Shown one piece after another: positions 34,815-44,110 of a stretch of DNA of 64,000 bases. The notes below the pieces were generated by a model, which searched no databases, was not told the origin of the DNA, and saw nothing but the letters and a program-made list of their open reading frames with translations. The stretch spans positions 40,381-104,380 of the forward strand of contig JAJDAF010000016.1 of NCBI GenBank assembly GCA_029261995.1, given 5' to 3'. How positions within the stretch are numbered: position 1 is the stretch's first letter; each line of letters starts with the position of its first letter. The DNA is from Candidatus Zhuqueibacterota bacterium. GTDB lineage: Bacteria > Zhuqueibacterota > Zhuqueibacteria > Oceanimicrobiales > Oceanimicrobiaceae. Position numbers and translations under genes: made by a program.

Positions 34815-36185
34815 ATGAACAAAAAAATCAAGCCCACGAATTCTTTGCAACAACACGGCGGCGTTTCTGGAAGCCTAGATGATTCACTCCGGCTTTCCAG
34901 ACGCTATTCCGCCGCAGCCTTGCTTGTTGCCTTGACCTGGCTTTCCGGGTGTGGCGCCGAGGGTGATTCAAGCGCCGGCAACGCGGATTTGGTGAACTTG
35001 GCGCATCTGAATCATTTGTATGAGGAGATTGTCGTCGATAGCACGGAAATGGCTATCATTCACATCTACTCTGAATATCCGGATTACGCTTGGGTGGATG
35101 CCAGCGGTGAGGGAGTCGCATGCGTGGATGATGTGGCGCGCGCCGCAGTGGTCTACCTGCGCCATTTCGAAACCAGGGGCGATAACCAAAGCCTGATGCG
35201 TGCTCAGAAACTGTTGGAATTCTGTCGTTACATGCAGGCCGATGATGGTCAGTTTTACAACTTCGTTTTCGCCGATTATTCAATCAACAGACATGGCAAG
35301 ACCAGTTTTAAGAGCATGGGCTGGTGGGCCTCCCGCGCGGTTTGGGCGCTGGGTGAGGGCTGTCGTGTATTTGCGGACCGAGACTCCGCGTACGCTTCTG
35401 TGCTTGAGCGGCACATTGAAAAGACCTTCGCGCACATCGACACCCTGCTTGACCACTATCCGGATGTGCAGGAGTCGCAGGGTTTCAAAGCACCGCAGTG
35501 GCTGCTCTACAACTCTGCGGCAGACGCCACATCCGAACTGATGCTGGGTCTGGCAGCGTATGCTCAGGCATCGGATGACAAGCGCGCCAGGGCTTATCTC
35601 CAAAAATTTGCTGAAGGCGTGTCCGCCATGCAGCTGGGAAATGAAAAACGGTTCCCGTTCGGGGCTATGTTGTCATGGCGGAACACTTGGCATGGCTGGG
35701 GAAATAGCCAGTCACAGGCGCTGGCGGCGGCCAGTCAGGTTTTGCAAGATGAGACTATCGCTACCTCTGCGGTGCTCGAAGCGACCGGATTTTATCCGTT
35801 CTGGATTCGCGAAGGCTTCCCAAGGGAAATGGCTTTCAGAATGCGCGATTCGGTAGAAGTTGAGACCAGAGTGCAGTTTGACCAGATCGCCTACGCCGTC
35901 AGGCCGATGGTTGTGGCCAGCGTGAAATTGCACGACTTGACACGGCAGCCAAGATTCGCCACCACCGCAGCGGAGTTGGCGAGCTGGTTTTTTGGAAATA
36001 ACCCCGCTGGCCAACAAATGTACGACCCGGCAACCGGCCGCTGCTTTGATGGGATTCTCAGCGAAACTGAAATCAACCGCAACTCGGGTGCGGAATCTAC
36101 CATCGAAGCGCTCTACGCTATCATCGAACTGGATGCCAATCATGATGCCAGTGCGGCCTTGCGGGCGCGACTGGTCGATAAGTAA
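34815..36185 (+). CDS. Lipoprotein with six-hairpin (alpha/alpha) glycosidase-like fold
   Basis: This protein of about 456 residues has a long charged leader and a lipobox LSGC near residue 46. The body is alpha-helical with recurring WV/WG aromatic motifs (GVACVDDVARAAVVYLRH, WASRAVWALGEGC, WRNTWHGWGNSQSQAL). These are typical of (alpha/alpha)6 barrel carbohydrate enzymes, with acidic pairs VDDVARA and DDGQFYNFVF as possible active-site residues. I do not recognise a CAZy family. It may hydrolyse or epimerise oligosaccharides in the periplasm before ABC import. GTG 34800 overlaps the permease stop; ATG 34815 has GAGAG upstream. Confidence 0.6.
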   Translation: MNKKIKPTNSLQQHGGVSGSLDDSLRLSRRYSAAALLVALTWLSGCGAEGDSSAGNADLVNLAHLNHLYEEIVVDSTEMAIIHIYSEYPDYAWVDASGEGVACVDDVARAAVVYLRHFETRGDNQSLMRAQKLLEFCRYMQADDGQFYNFVFADYSINRHGKTSFKSMGWWASRAVWALGEGCRVFADRDSAYASVLERHIEKTFAHIDTLLDHYPDVQESQGFKAPQWLLYNSAADATSELMLGLAAYAQASDDKRARAYLQKFAEGVSAMQLGNEKRFPFGAMLSWRNTWHGWGNSQSQALAAASQVLQDETIATSAVLEATGFYPFWIREGFPREMAFRMRDSVEVETRVQFDQIAYAVRPMVVASVKLHDLTRQPRFATTAAELASWFFGNNPAGQQMYDPATGRCFDGILSETEINRNSGAESTIEALYAIIELDANHDASAALRARLVDK

Positions 36186-36243
36186 GGCATATCAACTGTG
36201 TTCTGGAAAACACACCAAGCATTACTCGAGGAGTGCAGTACAA

Positions 36244-37203
36244 ATGATGGAGACAGCGAAATTACATTCGCCACAGGGGCTTTTTCAACGCTACGAAAAC
36301 AATCCAATTCTGACGACCGGCAATTGGCCGTATCCTGCGAACTCAGTTTTCAATCCCGGCGCCGTTCGATTCAAGGGGAAGATACTCCTTCTGGTACGAG
36401 TCGAGGATCTGTGCGGCATGTCGCATTTCACCGTTGCCACGAGTCGTGATGGTCTCACCGACTGGCGGGTGGATGAAACGCCGACAATGACCGCTGATCC
36501 GGAAAATCACCCTGAAGAGCTTTGGGGCATCGAGGATGCAAGGGTCGTCTACCTCGAGGAACTCGGCAAATACGCGATCACCTACACTGCGTACTCGAGA
36601 GGGGGCCCCCTCGTTGCGCTAGCTTTCACCCATGATTTCCGGCGATTCGAGCGATGTGGCGCCATTCTCCCTACCGAGAACAAAGATGCCTCTGTCCTTC
36701 CGAGACGTGTAGGGGACAGGTGGGTGCTCCTCCATCGCCCTGTCCCCTCCGGCTCGGTTGGCACACACATGTGGATCGCCTATTCACCCGACCTGGTTCA
36801 CTGGGGGCAACACGAAATCATCATGGAAGCGCGTTCCGGGGGCTGGTGGGACTCGAACAAGATTGGCCTGGGGCCGCAACCCATCGAAACAGCCGACGGC
36901 TGGCTCGTCATTTACCACGGGGTTCGCGACACCGCCTCGGGCTCGATTTACCGAGTCGGTTTGGCTTTGCTGGATTTGGATGAACCGCACAAAGTGGTTC
37001 GTCGTAGCGAACAGTGGGTTTTGGGACCTACCGAACCCTACGAGCGCGTCGGCGATGTGGGACATGCGACGTTCCCCTGTGGTGCAGTCGCAGATAATGA
37101 CAGCGGCAAGCTCTACCTCTATTACGGTGTTGCCGACACCAGCGTGGCCGTTGCGGTAGCTTCCATTCAGGACTTGCTTGACTTCTTGAAGAACGACAAA
37201 TGA
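36244..37203 (+). CDS. GH130 family glycoside phosphorylase/hydrolase (short type)
   Basis: This 319-residue five-bladed propeller enzyme of GH130 has the family blocks NPGAVRFKGKILLLVR, GIEDARVV with the likely catalytic Asp D98, ENKDASVLPRR, SGGWWDSNKIGLGPQPIE and DVGHATFPCGAV. Most GH130 enzymes phosphorolyse beta-1,4- or beta-1,2-mannosides to mannose-1-phosphate. I place the start at ATG 36244, preceded by GAGGAG. The much longer frame from 35992 overlaps the upstream gene and is spurious. No signal peptide, so cytosolic. The next gene overlaps by four bases. Confidence 0.88.
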   Translation: MMETAKLHSPQGLFQRYENNPILTTGNWPYPANSVFNPGAVRFKGKILLLVRVEDLCGMSHFTVATSRDGLTDWRVDETPTMTADPENHPEELWGIEDARVVYLEELGKYAITYTAYSRGGPLVALAFTHDFRRFERCGAILPTENKDASVLPRRVGDRWVLLHRPVPSGSVGTHMWIAYSPDLVHWGQHEIIMEARSGGWWDSNKIGLGPQPIETADGWLVIYHGVRDTASGSIYRVGLALLDLDEPHKVVRRSEQWVLGPTEPYERVGDVGHATFPCGAVADNDSGKLYLYYGVADTSVAVAVASIQDLLDFLKNDK

Positions 37204-38462
37204 TCAAGATCAGGCGATCAGAAAATATTATCGAGCCAAGTTGCCGCCGGGTATTGCTGCGGCCGTTCCAAGTGGGAGACACCAAGCGCATTCAGAGAAT
37301 CCTTGACGCCATCCTGGCGCTGAGCCAAGATGAGGTCGCTCAAGAACTGCAGGCAGTTCGAATGGAGTTTGGCGGCAGGCACCAGCGCATTGAACAGTTC
37401 TGGCTGCAGCAGTATGAGCACCGCCGGGCAGCGATGAAAGCAGGTGAGCACAGTACGGCACGCAAGCTCCTCATTGGCGCGCACTTCACCATGGAATACT
37501 CGCTGGAGTCGGCAGCTCTGTTCAATCCTTCCATGGTGTGGCACCCTGACCAGTCTGATGTTCCACCCGGCAGCCGCAGGTTCATTCTCAGCCTGCGTGC
37601 CACCGGAGAAGGCCACATCTCATCGATTACTTTCAGAACGGGATTGGTAAGCGCTGAGGGCGCCACCAGCGTTGACAAACCAACTCTCTTTGCGAAGGCG
37701 CAGAAGGTACAGGGGTCAGATGAAACCGGTTACGAAGCTGTCTTTCCATCTGAGTCATTGCTATGCGAACGGGTCATCTTTCCAAGCAGTTCGCAAGAGA
37801 GTAATGGCATTGAAGACGCACGATTCACGGAGTTCAAGTCGGAAGCGGGCGGAGTAACCTACTTCGCTACCTACACTGCTTACGATGGCGCCGCCATTTA
37901 CCCGCGATTGTTGGAGACATCTGACTTTCTGCATTTCAAGGTCAGGACGCTCGCTGGCGCAGAGGCATACAACAAAGGAATGGCGCTCTTTCCGCGCAAG
38001 GTCAACGGCCGCTACGCTATGCTGTCGCGCCAGGACAACGAGAACAACTTCATCATGTTCTCGGATAAACCCGACGTGTGGTCACAAAAGCAGTTGCTCG
38101 ATTCTCCGCAAGTAGGCTGGGAGCGCATTCAACTTGGAAATTGCGGCGCGCCCATTGAAACAGAGGCCGGTTGGCTCGTTCTCACGCACGGTGTCGGCGC
38201 CATGCGGAAATACGCCATCGGTGCGCTTTTGCTCGATCTGGAAGACCCGACCAAGGTCGTTGCTAAGTTGAGAGAACCGCTCATCAACCCAAACGAAAGC
38301 GAACGTGACGGATATGTGCCCAACGTTGTCTACAGTTGTGGCGGGCAGATTCACCGGGGCAAGCTAGTCATTCCCTATGCGATGTCTGATTCGGCAAGTA
38401 CTTTCGCGACTGTCGATTTACACGAGTTGATCTCCGGACTTCGGTCTGGTCACCCATCATGA
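37200..38462 (+). CDS. GH130-related enzyme, second type with N-terminal extension
   Basis: This 420-residue enzyme belongs to a more divergent GH130 group. An all-helical N-terminal part (about 25-85) precedes the propeller. GIEDARFTEF holds the probable catalytic Asp (D206). Further blocks are YFATYTAYDGAAIYPRLLET, KGMALFPRKVNGRYAMLSRQD and GWLVLTHGVGAMR. It starts inside the stop of the previous gene (ATGA). Having two different GH130 enzymes in tandem suggests that two linkages or chain lengths are handled. It has no signal peptide. The substrate cannot be told from sequence. Confidence 0.82.
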   Translation: MIKIRRSENIIEPSCRRVLLRPFQVGDTKRIQRILDAILALSQDEVAQELQAVRMEFGGRHQRIEQFWLQQYEHRRAAMKAGEHSTARKLLIGAHFTMEYSLESAALFNPSMVWHPDQSDVPPGSRRFILSLRATGEGHISSITFRTGLVSAEGATSVDKPTLFAKAQKVQGSDETGYEAVFPSESLLCERVIFPSSSQESNGIEDARFTEFKSEAGGVTYFATYTAYDGAAIYPRLLETSDFLHFKVRTLAGAEAYNKGMALFPRKVNGRYAMLSRQDNENNFIMFSDKPDVWSQKQLLDSPQVGWERIQLGNCGAPIETEAGWLVLTHGVGAMRKYAIGALLLDLEDPTKVVAKLREPLINPNESERDGYVPNVVYSCGGQIHRGKLVIPYAMSDSASTFATVDLHELISGLRSGHPS

Positions 38463-38484
38463 GCAACACGCCAAGATTCAGTTC

Positions 38485-41400
38485 ATGAAGACACCATTCC
38501 GATTTCTCTGCTTTATATTGCTGGTCTTGTCTTTAGGCCGGTCCGCAGCTCAGCAGATTGAGGTTCCGAGAATCGAGATGATGCCGAACCTGCCATCTCC
38601 TTATGAGATGCGGGACTGGCGCGCGGTCGCGATTGGTTATGATTCCCTGCTGTTCGATCTGAACTCGGAAGGGGAGCATTTGCCGCTTATCTTTGCGACC
38701 ACCACGACCGTCAATTATCCCGAACACGGCAGCTTCGGATTGCATTCATACGTGGGCACCCGCTCGCCGCGCACCGGCGAGGCGATAAACGTACTGCCGG
38801 CGGTGGTTGGCGCCGCGCTGGTTGGTATCGACAAGCACGATCAGAATGGTTTCGACTGGGTGCTGATGTGCGAAGAGTATTTCAACCGCAGACCTGAGGA
38901 GAATGTTTATCTCAATCTGCCCGTGACGGAAAGTGGCGATGACTGGTGGTACGAAACCATGCCGAACGTCTTCTTCTATCAACTTTACGACATCTATCGA
39001 GGCACCGGCGATTTCGAAAATCAGTTCGGTAGCGTGGCCGAACGCTGGCTGCTTGCGGTCAAAGCGATGGGCGCGCGAGCCACGCCCTGGAGCCGCCCGA
39101 ACATGGACCATCGCGCGTGGCGGCTCGCAACTATGACCCCGAACCGCAGCGGCGTGCGTGAGCCCGAGGCGGCGGGCGCAATCGCCTGGTTGCTTTATCA
39201 TGCCTACCTGGAAACAGGGGAAGAAGACTACCGCGTCGGTGCCGAGTGGGCTTTGGAGTTCCTGAACGCCCGTATCAGCAATCCATCCTATGAACTGCAG
39301 TTGCCATATGGCGTTCTCGCCGCAGCCCGCATGAATGCGGAGATCGGTACCAGCTACAACATCGAAAAGATGATGAATTGGTGCTTTGAGGTCGGACCCC
39401 TGCGGCAGTGGGGCACGATTGTGGGTAGATGGAATGGCTACGACGTTCACGGCTTGATCGGAGAGGCGCTCGACAGCGGACACTACGCGTTTGCCATGAA
39501 CGGCTTTGAGCAGGTTGGCGCTCTGGTGCCAATGGTGCGTTACGACGACCGTTTCGCCCGGGCCATCGGAAAATGGGTGCTGAATGTCGCGAATGCTTCC
39601 CGTTTGTTCTACTCCAGTTTTCTCCCGCCCGGCAATCAGGACAATGAAGACTGGGCAGCAGAACATGATCCCGACGCACACATCGCGTACGAAGGTTTGC
39701 GGCGGGAATGGTTTGGCGTTGGTCCTTATGCCACCGGTGATGCCATGCGCGGCGGCTGGGCAGCCACGAACCTCGGTCTCTACGGTTCATCCCACGTCGG
39801 TATCTTCGGCGGCATTATTGACACCACGGAGATTCCGATGCTTCTGCGACTCGACATGCTGAAGACAGACTATTTTCACGCCGCCGCCTATCCGACCTAT
39901 CTCTACTTCAATCCGCATCCAGATGAGAAAACTGTGACGATCGATGTCGGCAGTGGTGCACGCGATCTCTACGATTGTGTCTCAAACACCTATCTGGCGT
40001 TCGGCGTTACGGGCAAAACGCCGCTCACGATTCCAGCTGACGCAGCCGTGCAACTGGTAATTGCACCCGCTGGCGGCGCTGTGACATTTCAGCTTGACCG
40101 CATGCTCATCGACGGCGTGGTGGTGGACTACCAGGCCGGCCGTTCGGTCGCCAATTACCCACCGCGCATTAAAAGCCTGGCAGCGAGGGATCTGGTAGTC
40201 TCGGTTGGCGATTCCACGACCATTTACTGCACGGCCGAGGATCTGAATCAGGAGCCGCTGTCGCTTACTTGGCAGGCAGCCTCTGGTCAAATCATCGGAG
40301 AGAGCGCGGCGGTAAAATGGTTAGCGCCAGCGGAAGCAGGCGCCTACTCAGTCACCTGTTCTGTTGCTGATGCAGCGGGAGCGGCTGACCGTGACTCTGT
40401 TCAGGTGCTAGTTCTTAACAACCACCATCCAACGATCGTCAATCTGTCCGCAGATCCGCCAATTGTCGATGCAGGCGACACAACCCGGCTTACCTGCGTT
40501 GCGACCGATCCTGACGGCGACAATCTGACCTACGCCTGGCATACCGAATTGGGGAGTCTAAGCGGCTCCGGCGCATCAGTCATTTGGACCCCGCCCGCGC
40601 AAGAAGGCTACTATGCCATAACGTGTGTGGTCTCCGATGGCAGAGGTACCACCATCACTGACAGTGTCGGAGTTGTGGTCGGAAGACTGGTTGCCCAACT
40701 TCCGTTCAACGGCAACAGCGATGATGCAAGCGCCTTCGGGAATCATGGCGAGATCAACGGGGCCACGTTTGTCGATGACCGCTTCGGCGAGACCGGCAGC
40801 GCCCTTCTTTTCGACGGCGATGATGATTTCGTGCGAATTCCGGTTCGCCCGAGTTTGAATTTTGAGGAGGCCACGACAATCAGCTTCTGGATGTCCGCTG
40901 ACAACTTCCCGCAACGGGAGATGTTTGTGGTATCGCACGGCAGTTGGCAGAATCGTTGGAAGATTTCCGTCATTCCTAGTAAGCGCGTGCGCTGGACCCT
41001 GAAGACAGACACCGGTATCCTGGATCTGGATTCCCATGTGGCGATTGCGCAGGACTCCATCTACAATGTCACGTGCACATTCGGGGACGGCCTCGCGCAG
41101 ATCTACTTGAACGGCGTGTTGTCTAATTCCAAGTCGTGGTCAGGGAAGATTCTCCTGACTAGCATGGATTTGACCATCGGCCAGATGTTGCCCGGCAACT
41201 CCCAGTACAATTTTGCCGGCGTCATTGATGACTTGCGCATCTACAATCGTGTGCTCACCTCAAGAGAAATTTCGGAGTTATATGACCTGCCGACTTCGGT
41301 GCGGATGGATGACCTTCAGATGGCTCCGAAAGCGACTCAATTATTCGCGAATTTTCCTAACCCTTTCAATCCATCGACAACCATTCGCTATCAGGCGGCA

Positions 41401-41607
41401 CGAGCTGGCCATGTCACCCTGAAAGTGTTCAACCTGCTTGGACAGGAAGTACGGACTCTTGTCAGCGAGACTCAGTCAGCCGGGGTCTGGCAATTTGAGT
41501 GGGACGGCCTGAACACCAGCGGCCAGGTCGTCTCCAGCGGCATTTACCTCTATATTCTGAATGCCGACACACAGGTGCTGAAACGAAAAATGATCTTACT
41601 GAGGTGA
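38485..41607 (+). CDS. Large secreted carbohydrate-active protein: alpha/alpha barrel, Ig/PKD-like pair, LamG, sorting domain
   Basis: This 1040-residue protein has a signal peptide ending SAAQQ (about 1-23). The N-terminal half (about 30-545) is helical with aromatic motifs (FYQLYDIYRGTGDFE, AGAIAWLLYHAYLETGEEDY, WNGYDVHGLIGEAL), resembling an (alpha/alpha)6 polysaccharide-degrading enzyme. Two Ig/PKD-like domains follow (about 548-640 and 645-735; DPDGDNLTYAW). A LamG domain (about 738-945; DGDDDFVRIP) and the sorting domain (NFPNPFNPSTTIRYQ to KRKMILLR) complete it. It is probably a surface-displayed endo-acting enzyme or lyase that cuts the polysaccharide. No catalytic residues are assigned with confidence. 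Confidence 0.7.
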   Translation: MKTPFRFLCFILLVLSLGRSAAQQIEVPRIEMMPNLPSPYEMRDWRAVAIGYDSLLFDLNSEGEHLPLIFATTTTVNYPEHGSFGLHSYVGTRSPRTGEAINVLPAVVGAALVGIDKHDQNGFDWVLMCEEYFNRRPEENVYLNLPVTESGDDWWYETMPNVFFYQLYDIYRGTGDFENQFGSVAERWLLAVKAMGARATPWSRPNMDHRAWRLATMTPNRSGVREPEAAGAIAWLLYHAYLETGEEDYRVGAEWALEFLNARISNPSYELQLPYGVLAAARMNAEIGTSYNIEKMMNWCFEVGPLRQWGTIVGRWNGYDVHGLIGEALDSGHYAFAMNGFEQVGALVPMVRYDDRFARAIGKWVLNVANASRLFYSSFLPPGNQDNEDWAAEHDPDAHIAYEGLRREWFGVGPYATGDAMRGGWAATNLGLYGSSHVGIFGGIIDTTEIPMLLRLDMLKTDYFHAAAYPTYLYFNPHPDEKTVTIDVGSGARDLYDCVSNTYLAFGVTGKTPLTIPADAAVQLVIAPAGGAVTFQLDRMLIDGVVVDYQAGRSVANYPPRIKSLAARDLVVSVGDSTTIYCTAEDLNQEPLSLTWQAASGQIIGESAAVKWLAPAEAGAYSVTCSVADAAGAADRDSVQVLVLNNHHPTIVNLSADPPIVDAGDTTRLTCVATDPDGDNLTYAWHTELGSLSGSGASVIWTPPAQEGYYAITCVVSDGRGTTITDSVGVVVGRLVAQLPFNGNSDDASAFGNHGEINGATFVDDRFGETGSALLFDGDDDFVRIPVRPSLNFEEATTISFWMSADNFPQREMFVVSHGSWQNRWKISVIPSKRVRWTLKTDTGILDLDSHVAIAQDSIYNVTCTFGDGLAQIYLNGVLSNSKSWSGKILLTSMDLTIGQMLPGNSQYNFAGVIDDLRIYNRVLTSREISELYDLPTSVRMDDLQMAPKATQLFANFPNPFNPSTTIRYQAARAGHVTLKVFNLLGQEVRTLVSETQSAGVWQFEWDGLNTSGQVVSSGIYLYILNADTQVLKRKMILLR

Positions 41608-41616
41608 CCAACCATA

Positions 41617-44073
41617 ATGAAGCAGATAGTGAAGCTAGATGGGAAGTGGGAATTTACGCTCGCTCCTGAGAATGAAAAATTGTCTCGCGTTCCCGGCTGC
41701 GACTTTCCAGTCGGAAGTTTGCTATCAGGCGAAGTGCCCGGTACAATTCACACGGACTTGATGTCAAATGATTTAATACCCGATCCTTTTTATCGCGACA
41801 ATGAGCGGCGTGTGCAGTGGGTTGATAAGGCTGACTGGGTCTACCGCAAAACGTTTTATGTCGAGCAAGAACTCCTGGACGAGAACAGATTGGTTCTCGT
41901 GGCCGAGGGATTGGACACGGTCGCGGAGATCAGCATCAACGGGAGGGAGGTGGCGCAGACCGACAACATGCACATTGCACACAGGTTCGAAGTGAGCGAG
42001 TTCCTCGAGGATGGGGAGAATGAGATTCGCGTCTGTTTCCGTTCGCCGTCTGAGCACGCTAAACAGCTTGAGCAGGAGTACGGCGTGCTGAGTCACACTC
42101 ACGAGTCACACCGGCTCTACATGCGCAAGGCGCAGTATTCATTCGGTTGGGACTGGGGCCCGATACTGGCAACGAGCGGAATCTGGAAAAGCATCTATCT
42201 GGAAGCTTGCTCCGGCATTTGCATTCGCGACCTCCAGGTGGATACGAGACTGACAGATGATTTCAAGCACGCCACGGTAAATATTGAGGTCGCCACTGAC
42301 ATCTTCGCACAAGAGGCGACTGGCGCCACAGTCTTGGTCGAGCTGGACGACCGGAAACATGAGACGGCACTGCAGGGCCCGGAACAAAGGATCTCTGTTG
42401 AAATCGATGAGCCTGAACTCTGGTGGCCGGTTGGCTACGGTAAACAGAAACTGTACGATTTGAAAGTCAGCGTGATTTCGAACGGTGAGATTGAGGACAC
42501 CATCACGCGCCGGATCGGCATTCGCAACGTGGAACTGGTCCAGGAAAAAGATCAGTGGGGAGAGTCCTTCTATTTCAAAGTCAACAGTGTGCCGGTCTTC
42601 AGCAAAGGCGCCAATTGGATCCCCGCAGACAATTTCCTGCCGCGCGTGAGCGATGAAAAGTACCAGACACTTCTGCAGCAGGCAACCGCCGCCAACATGA
42701 ACACCATTCGAATCTGGGGCGGTGGCATCTACGAGCAGGATGTTTTCTACGATTTGTGTGACGAGCTTGGGCTGTTGGTCTGGCACGATTTCATGTTTGC
42801 CTGTGGCGGATACCCGGAGCACGAGTCCTATTGCGAAAACGTCCGTCACGAGGTTGAATTTATAGTGAAGCGATTGCGGCATCATGCCTGCATTTTTGTG
42901 TGGTGTGGCAATAACGAAAATGAGTGGATTTGGTACAGATCCACGGGCGTCTCCTACCAGGACATGCCCGGGCTGAAATTGTTTCACGACCTTATTCCTA
43001 AAATTTGCGCACGGCTCGACCCGGACCGGCCTTATTGGCCGAGTACACCTTTCGGAGGGGATGACCCCAATTCTCAAAGTCAAGGCAATTGTCATCAGTG
43101 GGATATTTGGAGCCAGTGGCAGGATTTTACCACGGTCGCTGAGGACGGGAGCAGATTCGTCTCTGAGTTTGGCTTTCAAGCCCCTGCCAATGCCCGAACG
43201 TTCGAAACAGTCACTTTGCCGGAAGATTGGCATCCGCAAAGCGAAATGATGGAGTGGCGCAACAAGCAGGTCGAAGGGCAGGAACGCCTGTTTCGCTTTC
43301 TCGCCGGCCACGTGCAGATGCCTAATACATTTGATGATTTCGTCTACAAATGCCAGGTCGTGCAGGCGGAAGCGCTGCGCACCTGTCTGGAACATTGGCG
43401 CCGTAACAAAGCTCGGACTGGCGGCGCGATTATTTGGCAACTCAACGATTGCTGGCCCGTTTCCTCCTGGTCACTCATCGACAGTGAATTGCAGCCGAAG
43501 CTGGCGTACCACGCCGTCAAACGGGCATTTGCGCCTGTCCTGGTGAGCTTACGCAAGACCGAATCTAGCCTGGAAGTCTGGGTGGTAAACGACACGCTCG
43601 CTGAGTTGTCGCTAACCCTAAAACTTAGCGGTCTCAACTTTGGCGGTGAGGCGTGGTACTCTCGGACAGAGAAAATTAACGTGCAGGAGAACAGTTCCTT
43701 TCTGGCGCTTGAGCTGCTGATTCGGGAGTTGCACGCACCCACTGATGACTCCACGTACATCAAAGCAGAGCTGTGGCAAACCGGCTCGGTGATTTCTTGC
43801 AGCCGTCTCTTCTTCAAACGATTTAAACACCTCGCTTTGCAGCGCACAGATGTCAAGATCGCCGTTGAGAAGTGTGGAGACAGTCGCTATGCCTTGACCG
43901 CGACACCTGATGCGTTTGTCAAAAGCGCGCAATTTGAGTGCTCGGTACCGGCGCTTTTTTCAGACAACGGCATCGACCTGGATGCAGGAGTCGCACGCAC
44001 GATTGAGGTTTGCCTCGCTGATGAAGGCGAGATTACCAATGGGATGGTCAGTGTACGCAGTTTGAATCCTTGA
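41617..44073 (+). CDS. Beta-mannosidase, glycoside hydrolase family 2
   Basis: This 818-residue GH2 enzyme has the usual jelly-roll (about 5-200, KSIYLE end), Ig-like (about 200-310) and TIM barrel (about 310-640) domains. Motifs diagnostic for beta-mannosidase are YSFGWDWGP, IRIWGGGIYEQD, WCGNNENEW (acid/base E434) and RFVSEFGFQ (nucleophile E517). There is no signal peptide, so it acts in the cytosol on imported manno-oligosaccharides, releasing mannose from non-reducing ends. A 10-base gap separates it from the previous gene. It is the strongest evidence that the locus handles mannosides. Confidence 0.94.
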   Translation: MKQIVKLDGKWEFTLAPENEKLSRVPGCDFPVGSLLSGEVPGTIHTDLMSNDLIPDPFYRDNERRVQWVDKADWVYRKTFYVEQELLDENRLVLVAEGLDTVAEISINGREVAQTDNMHIAHRFEVSEFLEDGENEIRVCFRSPSEHAKQLEQEYGVLSHTHESHRLYMRKAQYSFGWDWGPILATSGIWKSIYLEACSGICIRDLQVDTRLTDDFKHATVNIEVATDIFAQEATGATVLVELDDRKHETALQGPEQRISVEIDEPELWWPVGYGKQKLYDLKVSVISNGEIEDTITRRIGIRNVELVQEKDQWGESFYFKVNSVPVFSKGANWIPADNFLPRVSDEKYQTLLQQATAANMNTIRIWGGGIYEQDVFYDLCDELGLLVWHDFMFACGGYPEHESYCENVRHEVEFIVKRLRHHACIFVWCGNNENEWIWYRSTGVSYQDMPGLKLFHDLIPKICARLDPDRPYWPSTPFGGDDPNSQSQGNCHQWDIWSQWQDFTTVAEDGSRFVSEFGFQAPANARTFETVTLPEDWHPQSEMMEWRNKQVEGQERLFRFLAGHVQMPNTFDDFVYKCQVVQAEALRTCLEHWRRNKARTGGAIIWQLNDCWPVSSWSLIDSELQPKLAYHAVKRAFAPVLVSLRKTESSLEVWVVNDTLAELSLTLKLSGLNFGGEAWYSRTEKINVQENSSFLALELLIRELHAPTDDSTYIKAELWQTGSVISCSRLFFKRFKHLALQRTDVKIAVEKCGDSRYALTATPDAFVKSAQFECSVPALFSDNGIDLDAGVARTIEVCLADEGEITNGMVSVRSLNP

Positions 44074-44110
44074 GACACGGTTAGAGAAACGGAAATGAGC
44101 GAGAAAGTCG

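Noticed and set aside
35992..36243. 84-residue N-terminal extension of the first GH130 enzyme
   Set aside because: It overlaps the upstream gene in another frame and has no GH130 similarity; the ATG at 36244 with GAGGAG gives the normal length.
38746..39681. 311-residue minus-strand ORF inside the large secreted protein gene
   Set aside because: It is a shadow frame; the plus strand encodes a coherent multidomain secreted protein.
41849..41858. AAAACGTTTT as an operator inside the beta-mannosidase gene
   Set aside because: It is a short palindrome within codons for KTF; it lacks the TATCG/CGATA arms.
42139..43440. 433-residue minus-strand ORF inside the beta-mannosidase gene
   Set aside because: It mirrors the GH2 gene, shows no family features, and the plus-strand gene has full catalytic motifs.
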